DNA from: Locusta migratoria | Lineage: Eukaryota; Arthropoda; Insecta; Orthoptera; Acrididae | Assembly: GCA_026315105.1 (NCBI GenBank) | Contig: CM048744.1 | Location: 835,398,094-835,462,093, forward strand | Reading direction: 5' to 3' | DNA: 64,000 bases | Shown: positions 1 to 9,296 of the stretch, piece after piece | How positions within the stretch are numbered: position 1 is the stretch's first letter | How the letters are laid out: each line of letters opens with the position of its first letter | Translations under genes and position numbers: made by a program | Notes under the pieces: model-generated | Databases searched by the model: none | Seen by the model: only the letters and a program-made list of their open reading frames with translations | Told to the model about the DNA's origin: nothing

Positions 1-440
1 AATCATCAAATACGCAACGCAAGATGGCGTATGCCAGAGACAGTTCCGGGCGAGGAATGTCACGTGACAAATCCGAACGGCTGGTTTTGGTTAATGGAGG
101 GTGTCAAAACTCCCTTATTTTTGCAACTCTCTCTCGAACGATACGAGATATGAAAATTATATATATATAAAGGGAACAAAGTTTTAGAGAATTTTCTCTT
201 CGAAAATTCGTTTATTCAATTTTCGAGTCAGATGAACGGTTTATTTGCAATTAAAATTACATTACAAACTTTTTTTTATTACTAACGTTTTTCTTGTCCG
301 AAATATTTCAAAATGGGAGGTTCTGGTCTCTGGTAGCCATCAATAATGTCTGTACAATTTGGTGCCGATCGGTTGAACGGTTCGACCTAAAAAGTGGGAA
401 CACGTTACAGCAGACATCGTCAAATCGCCGTTATTTTTGC
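1..440 (+). repeat. repeat X, copy 1 (partial, cut by window start)
   Basis: This stretch is collinear with positions 840-1130 and with the reverse complement of 46010-46608. Shared blocks are a GAGGAATGTCACGTGAC start, a CGAACGGCTGGTTTT block, a TTATTTTTGCAA block followed by an AACGATACGAGATATGAAAA block, and TTATTCAATTTTCG. The TTATTTTTGCAAATATCTC block recurs a second time near 430-470. I see no coding capacity. The family is unclassified; it could be a long SINE-like or MITE-like unit. Position 1 falls almost exactly where the I-type LINE entered the copy at 46-52 kb, which is probably a coincidence of window placement. Confidence 0.65.
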
Positions 441-1135
441 AAATATCTCTGCAACGATGCAAGATATGAAAAAATCGCAGTGACGTGTTTTACAGCCCAC
501 TTTAGATTTTAGTTTTATATGTTTTGTCAACATTTTGGACCAAAATAATAATCTAAATAATAATTTTTTAGGAAAAAAATAGGTAGTGGCGGGTTTCTAA
601 CCACCGACCTTTCGCGCCACAGTCCAGCAACTTGCCCACTACGCTACGGCTATAAATCAAAACAGGACCTCTTTAATGTCATACTACTGATGGGCGTTGT
701 TAACTGATGTTAAGATGGCATTTGTAGACATTAGATTATCATTTATCGTTCGAAGAACGATGTGTGTGTCTAAATTCCTCAGTGTGCCGTTGCTTTGAAA
801 TGACATCGTGTAAGTTACAATAAGAAAATCATCAAATTCGCGAGGAATGTCACGTGACATCTCCGAACGGCTGGTTTTCGTTAATTCAATGGAGGGTGTC
901 AAATCTCCGTTATTTTTGCAAATGTGTCTCAAACGATACGAGCTATGAAAAAAAAAACGTAAGGGAGCTAAGTTTTAGAAAATTTTCTTCTCTACCAATT
1001 ACGTTATTCAATTTTCGTGAGAGATTAATAGTTAAGCCGTTATTTTCATTTAAATTTCGAGCTGTCAAAAGACGATCGCAAAGGCTCCACTTTTAGTGCT
1101 ACTACCGTAACCTAAAGTGGACCAAAATGAGCTAC
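441..1135 (+). repeat. repeat X, copy 2 (near complete)
   Basis: This is a second copy in the same orientation. It matches the reverse complement of 52990-52599 joined to 46608-46010, so the third copy was one piece before a LINE split it. The order is a CAGTGACGTGTTTTACAGCC block, an antisense tRNA-like segment, GTAGACATTAGATTAT, CAATAAGAAAATCATC, GAGGAATGTCACGTGAC, the TTATTTTTGCAAAT block and CTACCGTAACCTAAAGTGG. Copy 2 lacks the ~40 bp ACGCAACGCAAGATGGCGTA stretch present in copies 1 and 3. No ORF of note is present. Confidence 0.65.
587..652 (-). other. tRNA-like segment inside repeat X
   Basis: Read on the minus strand it has an A-box-like TAGCGTAGTGGGCAA and a B-box-like GGTCGGTGGTTAGAAACCC, spaced as in a tRNA. 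The same segment sits at the matching place in the third X copy (52762-52826). It is therefore either part of the X family or a SINE inserted before the copies spread. It does not fold as a full tRNA by eye and is not proposed as a functional tRNA gene. Confidence 0.55.
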
Positions 1136-1680
1136 AGACATTTTTTTTTTATTCTGGTGCCGAGACACCTTTACCCAAAACAGTAATTTACTCTGTGGTT
1201 TGTTAGGTGCCGTGTGAGGGGCTGAACACTCGGTGAAGAGAACTTTCCACAAGGAGCGAGTGTGGAGAAGTTTGCGGGCTGCGGCAGCTGCCGGCGACAT
1301 CAAAGCGAAGCCCAGTGTTCCGTGTGAGCCTGTGAAGTTGCGTCCCAGCAAAATGCTAGGCGCGAGTCGCGGGTAAACGTTGGGACAAGGGCGAGCTGGC
1401 CGAAGTAGCGATACTGCGGTCGCTGCGCCCAGTCGACGTGACCTTTTGCAATAACTGCAAGGCTGTGCTCACAGTGGCTCCCTTATCGGTGGGTTTTACC
1501 GACGGCAGACATCGGCGGAAAACGGCCGATCGTTTCAAATCAGTGCTCCACTATGGGCACGGTCACAGTGTAGCCGATCTCATCGCCCGAACGTAGACAC
1601 TTCGGACGACAATCGGTGAAATTCAAATCAGTTTGTTTTCTTCGGTCGAATCGACCCACGTTCTCACATGCTTGAGATGG
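1136..1680. other. no gene seen
   Basis: The sequence is moderately GC-rich and holds a poly-T run at about 1140-1150. Short overlapping reading frames on the minus strand show no domain. I see nothing supportable here. Confidence 0.5.
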
Positions 1681-1682
1681 AC

Positions 1683-2830
1683 AGTCATCATCATCATCAT
1701 CATCATCATTTTCATTTTCCATCTCCAGTTTCCCGGGTGTGGCTAACAAGCGCTCTCCATCTCATCCGATCTTGATATAACATTTGGCCTTGGACATCAT
1801 CCCAGTTAAAACCGTTCTTCTCTACGTCTGATTTAACTGCCTCTATCCATCGTCTCCTTTGCCTTCATCTTGGTCTTCTTCCTCCCATTTCCATTCTGAA
1901 GTATTTTTTAGCTGTTCTTGTGCTATCCATTCTCATTACATGGCCATACCATTGCAGTCTTCGTTTCCCTACGATGTTCGCAATAGGGACCCTGATACCA
2001 GCTGTTTCCCTGTGTACCTCATTTCTGATCTTGTCTCTCCTGGTACTTTGATTCATAGTCCTAATAAACCTCATTTCTGTTGCTTGGATTCTGCTGTAAC
2101 CCTTTAACAATGTACATGTTTCCACACCATATATAAGGATTGGAGTGAAGTAAGTGTTATAAAAAGTTAAGTTTGCCGCCTAGGGTACTTTTTTGTCCCA
2201 GAGTAGATTCCGAACTTGCATGTAGAAATTTGATGCTTTTTGTGTTCTGTTGAGGATTTCTTGCTGGATGGTGTTGTCCTTGGAGAAAATACTTCCAAGG
2301 TACTGAAAGTGGAAAACTGATTTTTGTTCCCTCTAAGTAGATGTTTGAACTTGTTCCCTCTCTGCTTATGGTCATCTCAACCGTCTTGGTCTTGCTGATT
2401 TTCAGGTTAAATTCTTTAAATTTATTGTTCCAGACAGTCAGACTCTTCTGCACTTCTGTTTCTGATTCTCCCCATATTACATCATCATCTGCAAATACCA
2501 GTGATCTCGACTCATTTGCAGTTTCCTTAATAGATTTTAGCATTCAGTCCATTACAATAATAAACAAGAGTGGTGATAGAGCACTGCTGGACTCCCCTCT
2601 TCGTCTCAAACCATTCAGAGCGACCGTTTCCTATTTGGACACTACTCTTGCAAGTTTGATACAGCATCTTTACTCTGTCAATCAGGTAATTGGGCACTTT
2701 TAGATCTTCCAGGCATTTCCATATTTTATTGCGAGGGACACTATCATATGCCTTCTCCAGGTCTAAGAACACCATCACTAAGTTCTTTCCAAGTTCCCAG
2801 TATTTCTCTGCCAAAATCCTTACCGCAAAG
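1683..2830 (-). pseudogene. RTE-like LINE remnant, family A (reverse transcriptase)
   Basis: The minus strand encodes broken reverse transcriptase pieces. Around 2814-2700 the fragment FLDLEKAYDSVPRNKIWKCL holds the first catalytic Asp region. Around 2500 LVFADDDVIWGES holds the FADD version of the YxDD box, followed by LKISKTKT. The C-terminal end near 1950 reads RRLQWYGHVMRMD, a tail typical of RTE-type elements. The pieces lie in different frames, so several frameshifts have accumulated. The 5' end is truncated near 2830. The 3' end runs into a (GAT)n tail at 1683-1712, matching the simple-sequence tails of RTE elements. Clade assignment is by motif only. Confidence 0.75.
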
Positions 2831-3508
2831 AATGAGGTCTAAAGGATATGGACAGTGAGAAACTGAAATGCCTAGTGAAAGAAAGAAAAAAAGATTATGG
2901 CACCCAGAAGACGATAAATATCACAATCGGGATATAATTCGGAATCTATGGTCTGATATTACAGTTTATTGGAAACCCCAAGTTAGTTAAATACTTTATC
3001 AGAAATTTTAGGCGTGAATTATAACCTCAAAAATGTGTTGAATCCGGGATTGTGGCGTATCTTTAGGTTATGGTAGTGACTCTCTTACGTTGTTTTGCAC
3101 TGTGATAAACGGGTATTAGCTGTAGGGCGCTCTTTAACAAGGTGATGAGTCGGTTCTGTGAAGTGACCTGCAAATGTGGTGCAGGCCTACGTGTGCTTCC
3201 GCTTTTCAGTCGTTTATGTGTTCGGAATTATTCTTAATTTCACACTTTGTCTTTCACAAATATATTGAATGACAGTCATTGATGTTCAATGTACCGTAAC
3301 TTCATTTCATTCATCATAATCGGATGTTTCTGGGTAGCCTATAACTTTGTTCTTCATGGATTTAAATACTGAAAAAACTGTATCCATTATGTATTTTTAT
3401 GCTTAGAACAACGCATTTTGAGAATTTTTCTCGTGTTTAGTGTCTTTGTTTACATAAATACATCGCGACGTTTCGTTGTGAGATTTTATGCAGCTCTTGC
3501 ACAGATGT

Positions 3509-3543
<35 letters not shown>

Positions 3544-4065
3544 GTTAAGGTAATGAGGGAAATCGTAGCATACATAAAATCTTGGCAACTTTTTTACATA
3601 CTAAATAGTACGTCTTTCTATGCTTGCGGGTATTGTGTCTGTTCCATTAAACTGGATAATGGATATCACAACACAAAAATCATCACTTACTGGTTTTCGC
3701 ACACAGAGAGGCCGAAGTCACGATTATTATGTTTCATATTCTGAGTAATGGAAGAGACAGAATACCTTTAAGCAGACAGAAAATTTTACGGTTTCTAACA
3801 TTACGATAAAACGCGCACCTCAATACTTATTATGTCCGATGTTTCGAACTTCAGTAGCTAACCTAAAAGAGACAACTGCAGCTCATCAGGAAATTACACA
3901 CTGAAACGTCGAAAAAGTACACAAATGCACTAGAAGATGCAAATATAGCTCGAAATTCATTGTGATAAGCAATAAACTTCCCTAACTGGTGCAGTTTTTC
4001 ATTATTTAAAGCATGAAGGTTAACTGGTGAATGTCTGCACAACTTCAAATAAATTAAGCAAAACT
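2831..4065. other. no gene seen; poly-T tract
   Basis: This is AT-rich sequence with no supportable reading frame. A T-run of more than 30 bases spans 3511-3541. A CTGATGA-to-GAAAC spacing on the minus strand at 3841-3889 was considered as a hammerhead and rejected. Confidence 0.5.
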
Positions 4066-4082
4066 GTAATATTGCTTGTCAA

Positions 4083-5030
4083 TGATGTTGTTGTGGTCTT
4101 CAGTCCGGAGACTGGTTTGCTGCAACTCTCCACAATACCCTATCCTGAGCAAGCCTCTTCATCTCCACATAACAACGGCAACCTACAGCTGTCTGAATCT
4201 GCTTACTGTATCCATCTCTTGGTCTTCCTCTGTGGTTTTTACCCCACACACTTCCCTCCAACGCTAAATTCACAAATCCTTGATGTCTAAGAATGTGCCC
4301 TACCAATCTAGCCCTTCTTTTAGTCAAGGTATGCCAGAAATTTCTTTTCTCCTCAATTCTGTTCAGTACCTGCTCATTAGTTACGCGATCCACCCACCTA
4401 ATCTTCAGCATTCTTCTGTAGCACCACATTTCAAAAGCCTCAATCCTCTTCCTGTCCGCACCGTTTATCGTCCATGTTTCACCCCACACAAGGCAACACA
4501 CTATACAAATGCCTTCAGAAAGGACTTCCTTAGGCTTAAATCAATATTCGATGTTAACAAATTTCTCTTTTTCAAGAACGCTTTTCTACCCATTGCCATT
4601 CTGCATTTTATATCCTTTGTGCTGCGACCATCATTTGTTATTTTGCTGCTAAAGTAACAAAACTCATCTACCTCCTTTATTGTTTCGTTACCCAATCTAA
4701 TTCCTTCAGCATCGCTTGATTTTCTTAGACTGCTCTCCATTATCCTAGTTTTGATTTTGTTCATGTTCATCTTATATGCACCTTTCAGCACACTGTCCAT
4801 TTCGTTCAATTGCTCTTCCAGGTCCTTTGCTGTATCTGACAGAATTACTATGTCGTCGGCAAAAAGCAATGTTTTTAATTCTTCCTCCTGAACTTTAATT
4901 CCTTCACCAAATTTCTCCTTGCTTTCGTTTATAGCTTACTCAATGTACAAATTGAACAACATTGGAGAACGGCTACAACCCTGTGTTACTCCCTTTCCAA
5001 CCACTGCATCCCTTTCATGCAATGACACCA
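4083..5030 (-). pseudogene. RTE/BovB-like LINE remnant, family B
   Basis: The minus strand encodes the reverse transcriptase fragment QGCSRSPMLFNLYIE (near 4970), then the FADDIVILSDTAKDLEEQLN catalytic box (near 4860), and a C-terminal domain with EAFEMWCYRRMLKIRWVD (near 4430) and RRGRP. It ends with a stop followed by an ACCACAACAACAT tail on the minus strand. The C-terminal WCYRR...TN..VL layout resembles the BovB group of RTE elements. Frames break at about 4501. The 5' end is missing. The same family occurs at 8.3, 39.1, 43.0 and 56.4 kb. Confidence 0.82.
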
Positions 5031-5035
5031 CGAAA

Positions 5036-5142
5036 TATAAAAAAAAAATGTTCAAATGTTTGTAAATCTATCGGACCAAACTGCGTGGTCATCAGTCCGT
5101 AGCTTACAAATTACTTAAACCTAGGTAAACTAACCAAAGGAC

Positions 5143-5206
<64 letters not shown>

Positions 5207-5271
5207 CCAGGGAGAACTCGAAATTCCGCGGCGAGACGCTTTAAGACCGCTCGGCTACTCCACCGCGGCCC
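5036..5271 (-). mobile_element. tRNA-derived SINE (CGGACCAAACT subfamily) with (CA)n expansion
   Basis: The tRNA-like head lies at the right end on the minus strand (A box AGTAGCCGAGCGGTCTTAAA). The body contains ATCGGACCAAACTGCGTGGT and the A-rich tail is at 5037-5048. A (CA)n microsatellite of about 60 bp at 5143-5202 sits where the B box and body join. The SINE interrupts the family B LINE. The 10 bp CACCACGAAA is found at 5026-5035 and again at 5272-5281, consistent with a target-site duplication. It shares this subfamily with the copy at 39.2 kb. Confidence 0.85.
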
Positions 5272-5283
5272 CACCACGAAATA

Positions 5284-5579
5284 ACACGAGTATGTAATAG
5301 ATATATCTCCTTTCAGCGGTACGTTACACATTCGTAAAGATTGCCTGGGAGTAGCAATAACTGAGGACAGTACACAATCCTCGCCACTTTCTTCCTTCCA
5401 GACAGGTATAGCTCATTCGTATGCATTCGAAGTCTGTTAATAATAATAAAAAAGCCGCACTGTAGCACTAAATTCGAAGCATAAAAATGTCGGTGGAATC
5501 CATTGCATCCCAGGGAATTGAAATCTAATATACTTCAGACACATAATACATTCATACCTAACCTAACATTCTCCTTTAA
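5284..5579. other. LINE flank plus a short duplicated segment
   Basis: The block at about 5510-5579 (GAAATCTAATATA, then ATAATACATTCATACCTAA and CATTCTCCTTTAA) recurs at 6835-6878 and 7777-7797. In that second copy the Harbinger element sits inside it. No gene is seen. Confidence 0.5.
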
Positions 5580-6158
5580 CACGTTCGCTGCCGTTCACGC
5601 TCTGGCGCGATGACGCTAGGTGCCACTTCACGCTCTGGCGCGTGATCTTATTTTGACTTTTCATAGTTTTGAGCCACTGAATGTTTTAGTTTTCAGTTTT
5701 TTTATGTGGTTTATTATTTGCATTTGTATTTTTGTGAAAACATCAAATTAACAATATAAACAGTACATACAAGGTATTCCATAAAACATATGCTTATTTC
5801 TAAATTATCAGCAATATAAGTATGAATAATATCAAAACTAAGAAGTATTTTTTTTTTTTATAAACTGGTAACTAATCGAAATAAAATTAAAATAATCAAA
5901 AGCTTGCTTGCTTGTTTACATAAGAATCCAATAAATTTATCATGACATGAGAAGCGTGTGTGGCTCGTAGCCGGTAATGCAAACGCGGAAATCTGGAAAC
6001 ACGTACGTGTGCATGTCACTTATACTCTTCCCAGAGTATACAGCTTTATTAGACGATGCCAGTTTACCATAGTAGGATGGTAGGTCGCATCACGCGCCAC
6101 AGCGTGAGCGGCACCTGACTCCAGTACACGCGCCAGAGCGTGAACGGCAGCGAACGTG
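5580..6158. mobile_element. piggyBac-type MITE
   Basis: The element starts CACGTTCGCTGCCGTTCACG and its right end is the inverted match. It is flanked on both sides by TTAA (5576-5579 and 6159-6162), the piggyBac target-site duplication. The terminal inverted repeats are about 70 bp. Each contains two direct subrepeats of a CACGCTCTGGCGCG motif, so each TIR is internally doubled. The 579 bp interior is AT-rich and non-coding. The element is thus non-autonomous and would rely on a piggyBac transposase in trans. The TTAA, TIR and size evidence agree well. Confidence 0.88.
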
Positions 6159-6496
6159 TTAACAGGCAGCGTACGCAATGAACTACCCTGCGCTCGCAGC
6201 TTTCGCAGGCTGGCGCTCGGCCGCCATGTTGGTTGGGTGTCGCGCTCTCAGCCGGCTTCATTTCACTGTCATTGTAATGCCTCTCTATGTTATTCTGTCC
6301 TCACTGGGTAAAACCACCGCTATAACTACTTTCTGTAGTAGTGGTTTTATTTTTAATAATTAAAAAAATAGAAAGCACTATTGATATTAATACCTAAAAT
6401 TGCCGCTGATGTGAAATATCAGGAAATACGATCAGTGATGATATAAGAAAAAAGTCCCAAGTCGAAAAGAGTATCATCAGTTTTTTTTTAATTACA

Positions 6497-6694
6497 AATG
6501 TTAAAATGTTTGTATAGTTTATGGGACTTAACTACGGGTTCATCAGTCCCTAAACTTACAAACTACTTATGAACTAGCTAATACTAAGGACGGCACAAAT
6601 ATCCATGGCCGAAGGGGGGATTCGAACCCCCGACCGCAGTGTCCATGCAGAACGTGACTGACGCGCCGCAGACCGCTCGGCCACCGCGGCCGGC
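6497..6694 (-). mobile_element. tRNA-derived SINE (main locust-type subfamily)
   Basis: On the minus strand this begins GCCGGCCGCGGTGGCCGAGC, which has the form of a class II (Leu/Ser-like) tRNA 5' half. It then has a B box GGGGGTTCGAATCCCC, a CCATGGATATTTGTGCCG junction, and a body GACTGATGAACCC, and ends in a CATTTTAACATTT tail. RNA polymerase III boxes are intact by eye. Other members are at 31.7, 34.0, 35.4, 53.9, 57.1 and 62.0 kb. Confidence 0.88.
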
Positions 6695-6997
6695 TTTTTT
6701 TCATTTGTTTATTGCTGTGAACAACAAAATACATTGATTTCAGTACTGTTCTATGTGTAAATATAGGTCTAAAAACTCTTAAGTCTTATTTTCGTTTTAA
6801 CCTTGCTTTTACATTCCGTGGTCATACCAGGAAGTTGAAATCTAATATAATTCAGATTCAGAATACATTCATACCTAAAGGCTAGTTTCCACGACGACAC
6901 TACGTTTCATGAAACAGCGCTACTGGCCAGTGCGCATGCGCGGCAGGCCTTCGCGCAAATCGCTGACGAAACTAAATAGTTTCGGCACGTTCCAACT

Positions 6998-7306
6998 TTG
7001 GCGAAACTGATTGCGCGTGTTTTTAGGTTAGGTTATGATCAATACAGAACAAAATACAACATAAAGGGGGGAACGGGAGAAATGATTCGGTTTTTGAACA
7101 TATATGCGTTGAGTAGGTGTTTGTGCGATTTTAACGGCGTGTTAGTGCTCTTCTGGCAATTATTTGTGAAATTAAATATTGATGAGTTGACGATTAGTGA
7201 TTTGCAGACTAAAATACATCCAATTCGAAATACCTATACAAACGGAGTATGGCAATTGTCGATTTCGGAACACGGTACAAGTACTCAGAGAAGAATATCT
7301 ACTTGA
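6998..7306 (+). CDS. Harbinger accessory protein, MADF (Myb/SANT-like) domain
   Basis: The 102-residue frame opens MAKLIARVFRLGYDQYR and continues EMIRFLNIYALSRCLCDF, then TISDLQTKIHPIRNTYTN. This order (aliphatic IRFL, a C-L-C-D turn, a second helix and L..KI..IRNTY) is the signature of MADF domains. In Harbinger elements the second gene encodes such a DNA-binding partner of the transposase. The copy at 27062-27391 reads CDFKQWRISALEAIIREL where this one reads CDFNGVLVLFWQL, so this copy is locally damaged. Function is inferred from the family; expression is unknown. Confidence 0.62.
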   Translation: MAKLIARVFRLGYDQYRTKYNIKGGTGEMIRFLNIYALSRCLCDFNGVLVLFWQLFVKLNIDELTISDLQTKIHPIRNTYTNGVWQLSISEHGTSTQRRIST

Positions 7307-7630
7307 CAAGAAACGTAATGCAATTTGGAATTTCAGTTCTGGTAACCGCTTCACACATAACGGTAACTTGTTTCTTTATTACATTACTAACTCGGTTTAA
7401 AAGGAATGTTAACTGCTCTGGTGACATTCTAAGTTGATTAAAAAAACTTCTAGGGTCTTCAATCACAATTTCTTTCAGCAAGGTTGCTGAGCAACAGAGC
7501 TGACGTCTTTTTTAATCCAGTCACGAATCCAAACACGTTTCTTATTCTTTTTATGTTTAGTCTTATGCAGCGACTTTGCACAGACAAGCAATAGATTCGC
7601 CACAACTCGTACAGCTACCAATGCTTTCAT
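7209..7630 (-). pseudogene. HARBI1-like Harbinger transposase, N-terminal fragment
   Basis: Starting from ATG at 7630 the minus strand reads MKALVAVRVVANLLLVCAKS, then (after a frame change near 7480) LLKEIVIEDPRSFFNQLRMS, EQLTFLLNRVSNVI and LRFLSSRYSSL. This matches the N-terminal helical region of HARBI1-type nucleases. At least two frameshifts (near 7480 and 7310) break it. It stops at the junction with the MADF gene, before any DDE catalytic residue. It cannot be an active nuclease. Confidence 0.72.
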
Positions 7631-7799
7631 TTTACGGCGACTACGGCACTCACAAAACAACGAAACTGAAGTGTATAGTATTGGCGCCGTGTCTACAAAC
7701 ATACACGAAACTAGTTGCGCGCAATTCATTTCATGCAACGAGTTTCGCAACCTAGTGTCGTCGTGTAGACTAGCCTTAACGTAACATTCTCCTTTAACC

Positions 7800-8225
7800 G
7801 GACCAAGCGACAAACTATATCAGAAGCAGTGTGACCACGCCGTCGATCGATGTTTTCAGTCAAACTCGGTGGACGGCGCCTGACGACGGTGTGTCGGTGC
7901 CACTGCGAACGCACGCAGCCTGACACGAAGACACCACACGGGCTGAGCAAACAGCGCACGCGGGGCATAGCAGCCGCTTCCCTGGCCGGCTGGCGCTCTC
8001 GCAGTAATTACGTCGCCCGGCGCACCTCCCGCACAGTCACATGACCGCGGGGTAATTAACACGTCTTCTCCATCAGGGCAATTAACCTGCTGCACAAATA
8101 TCAAGCCAACCGCACGTGTCTACTAGCGCCGTATTTGCACGCGTTTCTCGCACCGCAGCACCGAGTTTACTGTTAACTGCTGGAAGTACCGAACCTATTC
8201 ACAACCGAAGCGACGGAGAAACACA
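7800..8225. other. no gene seen; GC-rich
   Basis: The sequence is GC- and CpG-rich at about 7840-8060, with overlapping short frames on both strands and no recognisable domain. A unique regulatory or untranslated region is possible but nothing shows it. Confidence 0.4.
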
Positions 8226-9101
8226 CGAATTATGGAAAAACTACACATTTCACACAAAAGCAACGAGAAATTTGGTGAAGGAATTCAAGTTCATGGGGAA
8301 GAATTAAAAACATTGCTTTTTGCCGACGACATAGTAATTCTGTCAGAGACAACAAAGGACCTGGAGGAGCAATTGAACGGAATGGACAGTGTGCTGAAAG
8401 GTGCAAATAAGATGAACATTAACATGAGCAAAACTAGGGTAATGGAGTGCAGTGTAAGAAAATCAGGTGATGCTGAAGGAATTAGATTAGGTAACGAAGC
8501 AATAAAGGAGGTAGATGAGTTTTGTTACTTGGGCAGTAAAATAACAAATGATGGGCGCAGTACAGAGGATATAAAATGCAGAATGCCAATGGGTAGAAAA
8601 GCGTTCTTGATAAAGAGTAATCTATTAACTTCGAATATTAATTTCAGCATAAGCAAATCCTTTCTGAAGGCATTTGTATGGAGTGTTGCCTTGTATGGGA
8701 GTGAGACATAGACGATAAACAGTGCGGACAGGAAGAGGATTGAGGCTTTTCAAATATGGTGCTACAGAAGAATGCTGAAGATTAGGTGGGTGGATCGCGT
8801 AACTAATGAGGAGGTACTGAACAGAATTGGGGACGAAAGGAATTTCTGGCATACCTTGACTAAAAGAAGGGATCGATTGGTAGGGCACATTCTTAGACAT
8901 CAAGGAATTGTGAATTTAGCATTGGGTGGAAGTGTTTCGGGTAAATACCGCAGAGGAAGACCAGGAGATGAATACAGTAAGCAGATTCAGACAGATCTGG
9001 GTTGTCGTTCTTATGAGGAGATGAAGAGGCTTGCTCAGGATAGAGTAGGGTGGAGAGCTGCATCAAACCAGTTTCCGGACTGAAGACCACAACAAGAACA
9101 A
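8226..9101 (+). pseudogene. RTE/BovB-like LINE, family B, 5'-truncated
   Basis: A single plus-strand frame runs from the FADDIVILSETTKDLEEQLN box (near 8330) through CRMPMGRKAFL to EAFQIWCYRRMLKIRWVD, RRGRPGDEYSKQIQTD and the terminal NQFPD stop at 9083. One TAG stop at about 8709 replaces the Trp expected in ETWTI. The tail is ACCACAACAAGAACAAC. A 25 bp near-repeat (ATGGAAAAACTACACATT at 8232 and ATGGAAAACTTACATACT at 9102, 21 of 25 matching) flanks the unit and may be its target-site duplication. It keeps only the reverse transcriptase C-terminus. Confidence 0.85.
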
Positions 9102-9296
9102 CATGGAAAACTTACATACTTCACACATTACACCAAACTCTGCAATTTAACAGCAGTGCGTTTAATTCCAGTATGTTTTGCCTCCAAACTGATTCGTAAC
9201 AGAGTAACCTACTATACAATGCAACTGTTATCCCGTGACGAGAACCGTTGTAGTGGGCGGAAACTGTTCCTGGGTATATTCATTCATTTTATTGTC

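Larger units (their letters stand above)
6879..7776. mobile_element. PIF/Harbinger element, internally deleted (copy 1)
   Basis: Ends are AGGCTAGT...ACTAGCCT with a TIR of about 25-30 bp (TACACGACGACACTA). Direct TAA flanks at 6876-6878 and 7777-7779 match the 3 bp TWA duplication of PIF/Harbinger. The interior carries two convergent genes: a MADF-domain gene on the plus strand and the N-terminal part of a HARBI1-like transposase on the minus strand. The DDE catalytic part is absent, so the 898 bp unit is non-autonomous. Two relatives are nested at 26.6-28.0 kb, and the inner one has the same internal junction. Confidence 0.88.

Noticed and set aside
3841..3889. CTGATGA...GAAAC spacing on the minus strand as a hammerhead
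   Set aside because: Stem II pairing is poor (only a CAGT/ACTG core), and no stem I or III is visible; it lacks the inverted-unit context of the better candidates.
5104..5331. Val/Cys-repeat protein on the minus strand
   Set aside because: It is a translation of the (CA)n microsatellite within a SINE.
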